This document shows, piece after piece, positions 1 to 8,436 of a stretch of DNA of 64,000 nucleotides. A model generated the notes under the pieces. The model was not told where the DNA came from and ran no database searches. It worked only from the letters and a program-made list of their open reading frames with translations. Origin of the DNA: Belnapia sp. F-4-1 (GTDB lineage: Bacteria; Pseudomonadota; Alphaproteobacteria; Acetobacterales; Acetobacteraceae). Location of the stretch: the NCBI RefSeq assembly GCF_000802185.1, contig NZ_KN676113.1:1192597-1256596 (forward strand). Reading direction: 5' to 3'. Each line of letters opens with the position of its first letter. The first letter of the stretch is position 1. Both the position numbers and the translations under genes were made by a program.

Positions 1-297
1 GAACTTGCCACCGGCGGCGACTCCACGCTCCGCGCCGGCCTGCTCGCCGCCGCGGCCAATGCCCGGCTGCTTGGCGCGGTGCTGCTGCCGGCGCTGACGC
101 CGGGTGACTTGGTGGCGCTCTGGCGTGCAGCTGCGCAGCGCTGGCTGGAGGAGGAGCGCGCGACGCTCAGTCCCGGCATCCGGCTCAGCGCCGGGGCCGA
201 CCTCGCTCCGGTCTTCAGTCCGCTCGCACCGCCACCCGAAGCGGTTCTTGCCTATCGGGAATGGCTGTTCCGTCGGCTGCGCTGGAAGCCAGACTGA
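1..297 (+). CDS. C-terminal part of an unidentified protein (cut by window edge)
   Basis: The frame is open from base 1 to the TGA at 295-297, so only the last 98 residues are visible. The segment is Ala/Leu/Arg rich, begins inside an alanine-rich helix and ends in a WLFRRLRW stretch near the C-terminus. There is no signal peptide or membrane segment in this part, and I recognise no family. It reads toward the polysaccharide-modification operon but is separated from it by about 158 bases that contain two palindromes. A GTG at 79 could start a short protein, but the uninterrupted frame before it argues that this is the end of a longer gene. Confidence 0.55.
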   Translation, partial: ELATGGDSTLRAGLLAAAANARLLGAVLLPALTPGDLVALWRAAAQRWLEEERATLSPGIRLSAGADLAPVFSPLAPPPEAVLAYREWLFRRLRWKPD

Positions 298-339
298 CCT
301 TGCTGCTCACCCGAAGTTCAAGCCGGAATAGTGCCATCA

Positions 340-421
340 CTTATCCGATAAGAAGCCGGAAGCTTTTCTGTTTGTGAAGCCGCGTCTTTTTGGATGGGCA
401 TATATTGCGATAGGCTATCGC
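340..421. promoter_or_regulatory. Two perfect palindromes upstream of the MBOAT operon
   Basis: CTTATC-C-GATAAG occupies 340-352 and GCGATAG-G-CTATCGC occupies 407-421. Both have odd-length dyads around a GATA/TATC core. They sit in the A/T-richer 158-base gap just before the start at 456. I infer operator sites for a dimeric regulator; the regulator is unknown. The second could also fold as a small stem in the leader RNA, although its one-base centre makes a DNA-binding role more likely. Confidence 0.4.
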
Positions 422-455
422 CGCAGCGAAAATCTATTCAGAAAAGAACGGGCCG

Positions 456-2069
456 ATGGTCTTCAGTTCAGTTACATTCATCCTTGGCTTCCTGCCGATC
501 GTGCTGCTCGGCTTCCTGGTCTTCGCCAGCCTCGGGCAAAGACGGATCGCGGCCGGGTGGCTGACGCTTTCATCCCTGGTCTTCTACGGCTGGTGGAATC
601 CCTGGTGTGTGCCCATGCTGGCGACCAGCATTCTTGCCAACTACATCCTGGGCAGCTATCTTGCGCGGAAGCCTTCGAGGGTCGTTCTTGTTCTTGGTGT
701 CGTTGGCAACCTTTTGCCGCTTCTGTACTTCAAATATACTACCTTTTTGCTGACCAACATCGACACCGCCTTTGGCTTCGATTGGCATCTCAACGAGATC
801 GTCCTGCCGCTCGCCATCTCCTTCTTCACCTTTCAGCAGATCGCCTATCTCAGCGACGCGCATGATGGAGCCGTCGTTGAGCACGATTTCCTAAACTATT
901 GCTTGTTCATCACGTTCTTCCCGCATCTGATCGCCGGCCCGATCACCCACCACAGGGAGATGCTGAGCCAGTTCGGCAATCCGGAGAATTTCCGTCCCCG
1001 CTTCGACAACATCTCGATCGGCCTGACCCTCTTCGGCCTGGGCCTGGCGAAGAAGGTCGTCCTGGCCGATCCCCTCGGCACCGTGGCAAGCCCGGCCTTC
1101 GCCGCGGCCGCGGACGGCCAGGGTCTCCCGCTGCTCGATGCCTGGGGCGGTGCGCTGGCCTATGCGCTGCAGATCTACTTCGACTTCTCCGGCTATACCG
1201 ACATGGCGATCGGCCTCGGCCTGCTCTTCGGCATCAGCTTCCCGCCGAATTTCGACAGCCCCTTCAAGGCGCGCAACGTCATCGAGTTTTGGTCGCGCTG
1301 GCACATGACGCTGACGCGCTTCCTGACGGCCTACATCTACAACCCCATCGTGCTGCGGGCGACGCGCGCCCGCGCCGCCGCCGGCAAGCCCCTGCCGCGC
1401 CGCGGGAAGATGACGCCCGGTACCTTCCTCGCCCTGGTCGCCTGGCCGACCATCCTGACCATGTTCATCTCGGGCGTCTGGCACGGTGCAGGCTGGCAGT
1501 TCGTCGTCTTCGGCGTGCTGCATGGTGTCTATCTCGTCATCGCTCATGGCTGGCGTGCGCTGAAGGCGAGCTGGGGCTGGAAGCTAGATGACGACCGCCT
1601 GCTGCCGCACGCGTCCTCCGTGCTGCTGACCTTCGTCTGCGTCGTCGTGGCCCTGGTCTTCTTCCGCGCCGAGAACGTGCCGGCGGCGCTGAACCTGCTG
1701 GCCGGCATGGTCGGCCTGCACGGCGTCGTCGTGCCGGCGAGCTTCGCCGACCTGCCGCTCGTCGCGGAGATTGTCGCGGGCCACGGGCTGGCGGTCGGGG
1801 CCGGGCAGTTCGTCCAGATCGAGGACTGGGCGTCGATCATCGGGTTGCTGGCCTTCGTCTGGTTCATGCCCAACACCCAGCAATTCATGCTGCAGTTCCG
1901 CACCGCGCTCGGCTGGCGCGGCCGCCCGGCCTGGGTGCAGGCGATCCTGCCTGCGATGACTTGGCGGCCGGCGCCGATCTACGGCGTCGCGCTCGGCGTG
2001 CTCAGCTTCTTCGTGCTGATGCAGACCTTCTCCTCGGCGCCGACCGAATTCCTCTATTTCCAGTTCTGA
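456..2069 (+). CDS. MBOAT family membrane O-acyltransferase (AlgI/DltB-like)
   Basis: The 537-residue polytopic membrane protein has hydrophobic segments along its whole length. It carries the MBOAT signature: the invariant histidine is H343 in a GVWHGAGW motif, with a second conserved histidine at H356 in VLHGVYL. AlgI and DltB of this family pass acyl groups across the membrane to polymers such as alginate or teichoic acid. It is the first gene of an operon with an FkbH-like enzyme, a carrier protein and an SGNH-like protein. I therefore infer that it moves a carrier-bound acyl group to a surface glycan. The start ATG has only a weak ribosome site. Family assignment is secure; the donor and acceptor are not known. 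Confidence 0.9.
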   Translation: MVFSSVTFILGFLPIVLLGFLVFASLGQRRIAAGWLTLSSLVFYGWWNPWCVPMLATSILANYILGSYLARKPSRVVLVLGVVGNLLPLLYFKYTTFLLTNIDTAFGFDWHLNEIVLPLAISFFTFQQIAYLSDAHDGAVVEHDFLNYCLFITFFPHLIAGPITHHREMLSQFGNPENFRPRFDNISIGLTLFGLGLAKKVVLADPLGTVASPAFAAAADGQGLPLLDAWGGALAYALQIYFDFSGYTDMAIGLGLLFGISFPPNFDSPFKARNVIEFWSRWHMTLTRFLTAYIYNPIVLRATRARAAAGKPLPRRGKMTPGTFLALVAWPTILTMFISGVWHGAGWQFVVFGVLHGVYLVIAHGWRALKASWGWKLDDDRLLPHASSVLLTFVCVVVALVFFRAENVPAALNLLAGMVGLHGVVVPASFADLPLVAEIVAGHGLAVGAGQFVQIEDWASIIGLLAFVWFMPNTQQFMLQFRTALGWRGRPAWVQAILPAMTWRPAPIYGVALGVLSFFVLMQTFSSAPTEFLYFQF

Positions 2070-2076
2070 GGCCGCC

Positions 2077-3990
2077 ATGGAACAGCTCGCTTGGCTTCCG
2101 GTGCATGACGATCTCGGCGCGGCGCTTTCCATCGCCCGGCGGATCGCCGACCCGGGCGAGCGGCTCGCTCGGGCCATGCACCTTGCCGGGTTTCGCCGCG
2201 ACTTCACCGCGACCGGCCGGCTGGACCGGCTGGCCGAGGCAGGTCTGGCAGCGACCCCGGCACAACTCGGCCTGGTTCCCCTGCGGCTTGCCATCCTTGC
2301 CTCGCACACGGTCGATCACCTGGTGCCCGGCATCCGCGTCGCTGGCCTGCACCGCGGCCTCGCCTTGTCGGTGCACGTCGCTCCCTATGGCAGCTACCGC
2401 CAATCGCTGCTCGGCGACGATCCGGCGCTGGCCGCCTTCGCGCCGCAGCTGATCCTGCTCGCCCTCGATGCGCAGGATTCACCCCTCGACCTGCCGCTCG
2501 ACTCGCCGGAGAGCGCGGTGGAGGAGGCCGTCGCCGCCCGCATCGCCGAGCTGCGCCATCTCTGGCGCCGGGCGAAGGAACGGTTCAACGCGCAGGTGGT
2601 GCAGCAGCTGCTGGTTCCCGCCAGCCCGCCGCTCTTCGGCAGTTACGAAGCGATGGTGCCCGCCGCGCCGCGCAGCCTGCTCGATCGGCTGAATGCCGGT
2701 CTCCGCGCCGCCGCGCGCGAGGATGGCGTGCTGCTGCTCGACCTCGCCGCACAGATGGCCGGCCAGGGCCCGGCCGATGGCCTCGCCGACCCGGTGCGCT
2801 GGCATCAGGCAAAGCAACTCGTCAGCCCGACGATGGCGCCGCTGCATGGCGACCTTGTCGCCCGCATCGCCGGGGCCGTGCTGGGCCGGACGCGCAAATG
2901 CCTGGTGCTCGACCTCGACAACACGCTGTGGGGCGGCGTCATCGGCGATGACGGCATCGAGGGCATCAAGCTCGGCCAGGGCAACCCGACCGGCGAGGCC
3001 TTCCTCGCCGTGCAGCGCTATGCGGCTCAGCTCGGTCGGCGTGGCATCATCCTTGCCGTGTGCAGCAAGAACGACTCCGCAGTCGCCGAGGCGGCATTCG
3101 CCAACCACCCGGAGATGGCGCTGAAGCGCGGCGACATCGCCGCCTTCCTTGCCAACTGGAACGACAAGGCGGGCAACCTCCGCCAGATCGCCAAGCAGCT
3201 GAACATCGGCCTCGACGCCCTGGTCTTCGTCGACGACAATCCGGCCGAGCGCGATATCATCCGCCGCGAGCTGCCGGATGTCGCCGTGCCGGAGTTGCCG
3301 GACGATGCGGCGCTCTACCCGGCATGGCTCGCCGCTGCCGGCTATTTCGAGACGGCCGGCTTCACTGCCGACGATGCCGCGCGGGGCCGCAGCTATGCGG
3401 CGAACGCCGCGCGGCAGGCCGTGCTGGACCAGACGACCGACCTCGAAGGCTATCTCCGCAGCCTCGAGATGGTGCTGACCGCGCGCCCGATCGGCCCAGC
3501 CGAGCTGCCGCGGGCCACGCAGCTCGTCAACAAGACCAACCAGTTCAATCTCACCACCCGCCGTTATACCGAGGCCGAGATGCAGGCCCTGGCGGCGGAC
3601 CCGGACTCGCTGGCGCTTTCGCTTCGCCTTGCCGATCGCTTCGGCGACAATGGCCTCATCAGCGTCGTGCTCGCCCGCCCGGACGCCGCGCTGCGCCCCG
3701 GCGAATGGCTGATAGACACCTGGTTGATGAGCTGCCGCGTGCTCGGCCGCAAGGTCGAGGAGGCGACCTTGCAGGTGCTGTCGGACTACGCAAGGCGCCA
3801 GGGCATCACCGCGCTTATTGGTGAGTATCGCCCCACCGCCCGCAATGGCATGGTGGCGGAGCATTATCCTCGCCTCGGCTTCGCGCCGATGGCGCCCTTG
3901 CCGGATCGCCCCGATGGGACGCTGGTCTGGCGGTACGAGACTCGCGGCTCAAGGCCGTTCGCCCACCCCATCGCCTTGGACACCACATGA
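2077..3990 (+). CDS. FkbH-like HAD-superfamily protein with C-terminal GNAT-like domain
   Basis: The protein has 637 residues. An N-terminal region of about 260 residues is followed by a HAD domain whose DLDNTLWGG motif places the catalytic aspartates at D279 and D281. VCSKND and FVDDNPAERD motifs follow. The last ~180 residues form an acyltransferase-like domain with the NKTNQFNLTTRRY signature of FkbH. FkbH proteins take the glyceryl unit of 1,3-bisphosphoglycerate, remove phosphate and load it on an acyl carrier protein as a thioester. A carrier protein overlaps its end by four bases (ATGA at 3987), which fits that role. Other FkbH-like proteins serve other acyl groups, so glyceryl is likely but unproven. 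Confidence 0.88.
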   Translation: MEQLAWLPVHDDLGAALSIARRIADPGERLARAMHLAGFRRDFTATGRLDRLAEAGLAATPAQLGLVPLRLAILASHTVDHLVPGIRVAGLHRGLALSVHVAPYGSYRQSLLGDDPALAAFAPQLILLALDAQDSPLDLPLDSPESAVEEAVAARIAELRHLWRRAKERFNAQVVQQLLVPASPPLFGSYEAMVPAAPRSLLDRLNAGLRAAAREDGVLLLDLAAQMAGQGPADGLADPVRWHQAKQLVSPTMAPLHGDLVARIAGAVLGRTRKCLVLDLDNTLWGGVIGDDGIEGIKLGQGNPTGEAFLAVQRYAAQLGRRGIILAVCSKNDSAVAEAAFANHPEMALKRGDIAAFLANWNDKAGNLRQIAKQLNIGLDALVFVDDNPAERDIIRRELPDVAVPELPDDAALYPAWLAAAGYFETAGFTADDAARGRSYAANAARQAVLDQTTDLEGYLRSLEMVLTARPIGPAELPRATQLVNKTNQFNLTTRRYTEAEMQALAADPDSLALSLRLADRFGDNGLISVVLARPDAALRPGEWLIDTWLMSCRVLGRKVEEATLQVLSDYARRQGITALIGEYRPTARNGMVAEHYPRLGFAPMAPLPDRPDGTLVWRYETRGSRPFAHPIALDTT

Positions 3991-4235
3991 ACGACAAGGA
4001 AATCTACGCGGCGCTGACGCAGGTCTTCCGCGATGTTTTCGACGATGACGACATCACCCTCACGCCCACGACCACCGCCGATGACATTCCTGGCTGGGAT
4101 AGCCAGGCGCATGTCAACCTTGTGGTCGCGGCGGAGACGCGCTTCGGCATCCGCTTCCGCACGGCCGAGTTGGAGTCGTTGCACAATGTGGGCGATTTCG
4201 TCCAGCTGATCGCCACCAGACGGAAAGGCGCATGA
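3987..4235 (+). CDS. Acyl carrier protein (operon A)
   Basis: This 82-residue acidic protein has the carrier-protein fold pattern. The phosphopantetheine attachment serine is S39 in the motif GWDSQAHVN, followed by a helix-III-like VAAETRFGI segment. Its start overlaps the FkbH-like stop by four bases, indicating translational coupling and probable partnership. It should be the acceptor for the group loaded by the FkbH-like enzyme and the donor to the MBOAT or SGNH protein. It resembles dedicated carrier proteins of polysaccharide-decoration and FkbH systems more than the fatty-acid AcpP. Confidence 0.88.
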   Translation: MNDKEIYAALTQVFRDVFDDDDITLTPTTTADDIPGWDSQAHVNLVVAAETRFGIRFRTAELESLHNVGDFVQLIATRRKGA

Positions 4236-4239
4236 CGCC

Positions 4240-5292
4240 ATGTCCGAAACGCCGATCGCCCAGGCTGCACCGAAGCCGGTGCGGCCTGGCTACCTGCTGG
4301 CCTTCTTCGGCTCGTTGCTGGGGATGTTCGCCCTCTATTACGGCGCCCTGCTGACGCTGTCGGCAGCGGGCAACCTGCCGCCGCCGGCCTTCAGCAATTC
4401 GTTGTGCATCGACGAGAAGCTGCATGTCCTGCGGAAGACGCAGCCCGGCGCGCCCACCCTGCTGGTCGTCGGCTCCTCCGTCGCCTGGCGCCACTTCGAC
4501 GGCGAGACCCTGGTGAAGGCCGCGCCGCAGACAGAACCGCTGAACGGCGGCTTCTGCGGCCTGAGCGTCAACCAGACAGGTTTCGTCGCCGACTGGCTGC
4601 TCGACCACTACCCCTCAGTGCAGGACGTGGTGATGATCGCCTCGCCGCAGGACTTCCAGGACTGCGACAGCAAGCCCACCGCCGTCTTCGACCGCGACGA
4701 TGTCGACGACTACGTCTTCGGCCAGGCGACGCCCTGGTTCTATTACACGCGCTACTTTTCCCTGTCCTCGCTGGCGCGCAATGCCGTCACCATCGCCGAC
4801 AAACGCTCCGGCGCGAACCGCACCGACCCGCTGGTCTTCGACCGGTTCGGCAGCGGGCCACTCGCGGTGGGGGAAGGGCGTGGGCAGCTGCTCTACGGCG
4901 CCGTCGATGGGCCGGACCCCGCCTGCCTTTCCTCGCTGTCGCAGCTGGCCGACCGGGTGCAGGGCGATGGCAAGCGGCTGATGGTCGCAATGACGCCGCT
5001 GCATCCCACTTGGCGGACGGCGCACGACGCGGACGGCGCCGTATTGGGCCAGTTCTCGGCAGCCATCCGCACGGCGCTCGGCGAGAGCGGCGCACAGTAC
5101 TGGGACAGCAACCAGTCCTACAAAGCCTCCGAAGAGGAATTCTTCGATGCCATCCATCTCCGCTGGGCGGGCGTGCCACGCTTCACCGCAGCGCTGCAGC
5201 GGGCGTTCGACAGCGCCGCAGCCCAGCCGCCAGGCCCGCAGTCCAGCCTCTCGCTCCCCTCGCGTAATGCAAGCGTGAAGGCGGGTAACTGA
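4240..5292 (+). CDS. Membrane-anchored SGNH-like protein (DltD/AlgX-like role)
   Basis: The 350-residue protein has one N-terminal membrane segment (about residues 17-45) and an outward-facing domain. It shows GSS at residues 78-80, resembling the GDS/GSS nucleophile block of SGNH proteins. A DAIH motif follows at D303-H306, matching the DxxH catalytic block. MBOAT systems regularly pair with an SGNH-like partner (DltD with DltB, AlgX or AlgJ with AlgI) that completes transfer to the polymer. It starts four bases after the carrier-protein gene. Sequence-level homology to a named family was not recognised, so the assignment rests on these two blocks and context. Confidence 0.65.
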   Translation: MSETPIAQAAPKPVRPGYLLAFFGSLLGMFALYYGALLTLSAAGNLPPPAFSNSLCIDEKLHVLRKTQPGAPTLLVVGSSVAWRHFDGETLVKAAPQTEPLNGGFCGLSVNQTGFVADWLLDHYPSVQDVVMIASPQDFQDCDSKPTAVFDRDDVDDYVFGQATPWFYYTRYFSLSSLARNAVTIADKRSGANRTDPLVFDRFGSGPLAVGEGRGQLLYGAVDGPDPACLSSLSQLADRVQGDGKRLMVAMTPLHPTWRTAHDADGAVLGQFSAAIRTALGESGAQYWDSNQSYKASEEEFFDAIHLRWAGVPRFTAALQRAFDSAAAQPPGPQSSLSLPSRNASVKAGN

Positions 5293-5297
5293 CATCA

Positions 5298-5322
5298 GGG
5301 TGGCGGCATCACGCCGCCACCC
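5298..5322 (+). terminator. Hairpin after operon A
   Basis: A 10-bp perfect stem (GGGTGGCGGC at 5298-5307 with its complement at 5313-5322) encloses a five-base loop just after the stop of the SGNH-like gene. No T-run follows. It is well placed to end the first operon but is not a canonical intrinsic terminator. Confidence 0.5.
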
Positions 5323-5486
5323 ACTGTCATGTGATACGATTGCCGGGACAGCGGGGCGTATCTCCATGAACGCCCATGGCGATACGCCTTGCCGCCGATG
5401 CAATCCTGCAAGTCGATAAAGCCATCTTGAGTTGATAATCGACGCATTTTCTCAAATAATGATTGTTGTTCGCTGGAGATCGCCCC
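5323..5486 (+). promoter_or_regulatory. A/T-rich promoter region and inverted repeat before operon B
   Basis: This gap is noticeably richer in A/T than its surroundings, especially 5400-5470. It contains an inverted repeat, GGCGTATC at 5355-5362 with GATACGCC at 5381-5388. It probably holds the promoter of the second carrier-protein operon. I could not fix -35 and -10 boxes with confidence. Confidence 0.4.
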
Positions 5487-5795
5487 GTGCTGCATGAAAC
5501 CGTTCGAAATGTCCTAAAGGGCGTTAGCGACCTCGCTGGTCGCGCCGATGCGCTCAGCAACGATGCGGACCTCTTCGATGCCGGCCTCTCCTCCTACGGC
5601 ACGGTGGAGGTGATGATCGGCCTCGAGAATGCGCTCGGCGTCGAGTTTCCCGAGACGGCCCTGACGCGCGACAGCTTCTCCTCCATCAACGCCATCGTGC
5701 GCGTGCTGGAAGGCCTGCAGAAGGATGCGGCGTCCGGCGGCGGCAAGGCAGTCGATGCCAATGGCTGGCCCGTTGCCCAGGAGACCGTGCAGTGA
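5487..5795 (+). CDS. Acyl carrier protein (operon B)
   Basis: I chose the GTG at 5487 because a GGAG ribosome site lies eight bases upstream; the frame is open back to a TTG at 5463. This gives 102 residues. The attachment serine is S36 in the DAGLSSYGTVEVM motif, followed by EFPETALT. This form (LSSYGTVE rather than DSL) is that of carrier proteins dedicated to amino acid:[carrier protein] ligases, and such a ligase overlaps its end by four bases. It is expected to carry an aminoacyl thioester on phosphopantetheine. Confidence 0.85.
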   Translation: MLHETVRNVLKGVSDLAGRADALSNDADLFDAGLSSYGTVEVMIGLENALGVEFPETALTRDSFSSINAIVRVLEGLQKDAASGGGKAVDANGWPVAQETVQ

Positions 5796-6730
5796 GCACC
5801 ATCGAACTCGCCCCCCGCCTCAGCGCCGACGACTTCCGCCAGGAATTGTTCACTCGCGGCCTGCTCTTCGCAACCGGCGTTGATGGCCTTTACGGCCGCA
5901 GCGCCACCTTCGAGTCCCTGGTCGATGCCGTCGACCGGTTGATCGGCCGCCTTTCCGCCGACGACAAGGCGGAGCTCATGCGCTTTCCGCCGATCATGAC
6001 GCGCAGCGGCTTCGAGGCGAGCGGCTACTTCAAGAACATGCCGCAGCTCGTCGGCACCGTGCATTGCTTCTGCGGCGATGACCGCGAGCACAAGCGCGTG
6101 CTCGCCTGCACGCCGGAGGAAGGTGGCTGGACTGCGGCGCAGCAGCCTGCCGATGTCGTGCTGACGCCGGCCTCCTGCTACCCGGTCTATCCGATCATCG
6201 CCGCGCGCGGCCCGCTTCCGGCGGAGGGCTGGCTGGTCGACTCCTCCTCCTATTGCTTCCGTCGTGAACCCTCGATCGATCCCGCGCGCATGCAGATGTT
6301 CCGTCAGCGCGAGCAGGTCTGTTTCGGCACGCCGGAGCGCATTCGTGCCTTCCAGTCGCATTGGATGACACGCGCCCTGGAGATGTTCCGCCTCATGGGC
6401 CTGCCTGCGACGACGGACCTGGCGAACGATCCCTTCTTCGGCCGCCCCGGCATGCTCATGGCGAATGGCCAGCGCAGCCAGCGCCTCAAGTTCGAAATCC
6501 TCGTACCGATTTCCAACCCCGACAAGCTCAGCGCCTGCGGGAGCTTCAACTACCATGTCCACCACTTCGCCGATGCTTACGGCATCCGCGGCGCGGATGG
6601 CGAGCCGGCGCACACCGGCTGCGCCGGCTTCGGCCTGGAGCGTGTGGCGCTCGCCCTGCTGCGGCAGCATGGCTTCGATATCGATGCCTGGCCCGAGGCC
6701 GTAAGCATGACGCTCTGGCCTCGGGCCTGA
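5792..6730 (+). CDS. Amino acid:[carrier protein] ligase, SerRS-like
   Basis: The 312-residue protein matches the truncated seryl-tRNA-synthetase homologues described from Bradyrhizobium. Those lack a tRNA-binding arm and charge glycine or alanine onto a carrier protein. The presumed zinc ligands are C129 (PASCYPVYP), E174 (RQREQVCFG) and C277 (TGCAGFGLERV), the spacing expected for the family. The class II motif 3 arginine is R284. It starts at GTG with a GTGA overlap onto its carrier protein. Known enzymes activate the amino acid with ATP; the in vivo fate of the aminoacyl group is unsettled in the literature. Here the operon also holds a membrane acyltransferase. Confidence 0.9.
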   Translation: MSTIELAPRLSADDFRQELFTRGLLFATGVDGLYGRSATFESLVDAVDRLIGRLSADDKAELMRFPPIMTRSGFEASGYFKNMPQLVGTVHCFCGDDREHKRVLACTPEEGGWTAAQQPADVVLTPASCYPVYPIIAARGPLPAEGWLVDSSSYCFRREPSIDPARMQMFRQREQVCFGTPERIRAFQSHWMTRALEMFRLMGLPATTDLANDPFFGRPGMLMANGQRSQRLKFEILVPISNPDKLSACGSFNYHVHHFADAYGIRGADGEPAHTGCAGFGLERVALALLRQHGFDIDAWPEAVSMTLWPRA

Positions 6731-6753
6731 GCGGGGAACGGAGGTAGCCGCCG

Positions 6754-8412
6754 ATGATCCCGGTCGCCTTCCACGGCTGCCGCGGCTGGCTGCATCCGGC
6801 ACAGGGGGCGGCGCATGGCCTCGTGCTCTGCCCGCCCTTCGGCTATGAGTTGATCTGCACTCATGCGGGGCTGCGCGTCCTTGCCGAGCAGGTCGCCGCC
6901 GCCGGCACGCCGGTGCTGCGCTTCGACTATCCCGGCACCGGCGACTCGGCGGGCGAGGAAGCGCCGCACCGGCTTGCGGACTGGCTCGCCGGCATCGATG
7001 CCGCCTGCGACTGGATGCGCGCCACGCTCGGCCTGAAGGCCGTCAGCCTCGGTGGCTTGAGGCTTGGCGCGTTGCTCGCGGCCGCCAGCGCCGCGCGCCG
7101 CCCGGGCAGCCTCGCCGACATGGTGCTCCTGGCGCCCGTCTGGTCCGGTCGCGCCCATGGCCGGGAGTTGCTGCTTGGCGCCCGTGCCGCCGGCGAGGCC
7201 ACGCCCGAGCCGGGCTGGCTCGAATCAGCCGGCTTCCGCCTGCACGATACCGACATCGCCGACCTGCGCGGTCTTGATCTTGGCATCCTGCTGCGCCAGG
7301 CACGGCCCGGCCGCATCCTGCTTGCCGAGCCGCCGAGGCCGGCCACCCTGCCCGATCTTGGCGTAACGGTGACGGCACTGCCTTTCGAAGGCCAGGCCGA
7401 TTTCCTCCGCCACGCCCAGCTCAGCATCCCGCCCAGACCGTTCTTCGACAATGTCGCCCGCTGGTTGGCTAAGGACGGAGCGCCACCGCCGGGCACCGCC
7501 GCCGTGACCGACCGCCTCCCCGTTGCGCCCGGCATCGAGGAGCGCGTCCTGCGCTTCGGCGGGGAGGAGCAGCTTGCCGGCATCCTGTGCAGGCCGTCGG
7601 AGCCGCAGCCCACCGGCGTGCTGATCCTGAATACCGGCGCCAACCACCATATCGGCAATGGCCGCATCGCGGTGCGCATGGCGCGCCGCCTGGCCGAGCT
7701 TGGCTTCGCCTCGTTGCGCATGGACTCCCACGGCATCGGCGAAAGCGGCACGGTCAGCGACGAAGAGCGCGCTGAGGCCCTGTTCGGCGACACGCCGACA
7801 CTCGATGCGCTCGCCGGGCTCGACCTGCTGGAGCATCAAGGCTTTCGGCGCAGCCTGGTCGTCGGTGTCTGCTCCGGCGGGCACCACGCGTTCCAGACCG
7901 CGCTGCGGGATGCCCGGGTCGCCGGCCTCGCCATCGCCAACCTGCCTGCCTTCGATCGCGCCGCGGGCGGCGCGCCGGACCTCGATGGCGGGCCGCCGCC
8001 CGGCGAGAATCCCAGGTGGCGCAAGCTCCGCATGGCGGTTCGCCGAAGCTTTGCCGAAGCCGACCGCCTCCTCGCCGAGCGGCTTGGCCTCGAGAGCGGC
8101 CTTGACCGCGCTGGCCGTTGGCTGCGGCAATTGCAGGCGCGCGGCACGACCCTCTGCCTTGTCTATAGCGAACGCGACCGCTCGATCCGCGAGCTGCGCG
8201 CGCATTTCGGGCGCGGGGGCCGGCACCTTCCGCGGCGCGCGCCGGTCCGCACCCTCATCCTCAGCGGCACAGACCACGCCATCAATCCGCGGAGCATGCA
8301 GGACGAGCTCATCGGCGCTGTCGAGGAGGAGCTGTTGCAGCACCACGCGCAATCTCGCCCTGCGGCCACGCCACGACAACTCGCCCTCACCACGCCCATC
8401 CATCCGTCATAA
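6754..8412 (+). CDS. Two-domain alpha/beta hydrolase
   Basis: The 552-residue protein is two alpha/beta-hydrolase domains fused in tandem (roughly 1-240 and 255-552). Both begin with hydrolase-type strands (RFDYPGTGDS; RMDSHGIGES). The nucleophile elbow of the first reads GLRLG (101-105), with arginine where serine is usual. The second reads GVCSG (371-375), centred on C373. Such sequences resemble the hydrolases found in exosortase and polysaccharide loci. The second domain may act on a thioester, for example releasing or proof-reading the aminoacyl carrier, but this is inference. It follows the ligase by 23 bases and has a GGAGG-type ribosome site. Confidence 0.75.
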   Translation: MIPVAFHGCRGWLHPAQGAAHGLVLCPPFGYELICTHAGLRVLAEQVAAAGTPVLRFDYPGTGDSAGEEAPHRLADWLAGIDAACDWMRATLGLKAVSLGGLRLGALLAAASAARRPGSLADMVLLAPVWSGRAHGRELLLGARAAGEATPEPGWLESAGFRLHDTDIADLRGLDLGILLRQARPGRILLAEPPRPATLPDLGVTVTALPFEGQADFLRHAQLSIPPRPFFDNVARWLAKDGAPPPGTAAVTDRLPVAPGIEERVLRFGGEEQLAGILCRPSEPQPTGVLILNTGANHHIGNGRIAVRMARRLAELGFASLRMDSHGIGESGTVSDEERAEALFGDTPTLDALAGLDLLEHQGFRRSLVVGVCSGGHHAFQTALRDARVAGLAIANLPAFDRAAGGAPDLDGGPPPGENPRWRKLRMAVRRSFAEADRLLAERLGLESGLDRAGRWLRQLQARGTTLCLVYSERDRSIRELRAHFGRGGRHLPRRAPVRTLILSGTDHAINPRSMQDELIGAVEEELLQHHAQSRPAATPRQLALTTPIHPS

Positions 8413-8436
8413 CAAGAACAGCCCGGGACCGATGCC

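Noticed and set aside
456..5292. A genuine dlt (D-alanylation) operon
   Set aside because: There is no DltA-type adenylation enzyme; the loader is FkbH-like, so the donor group is probably not D-alanine.
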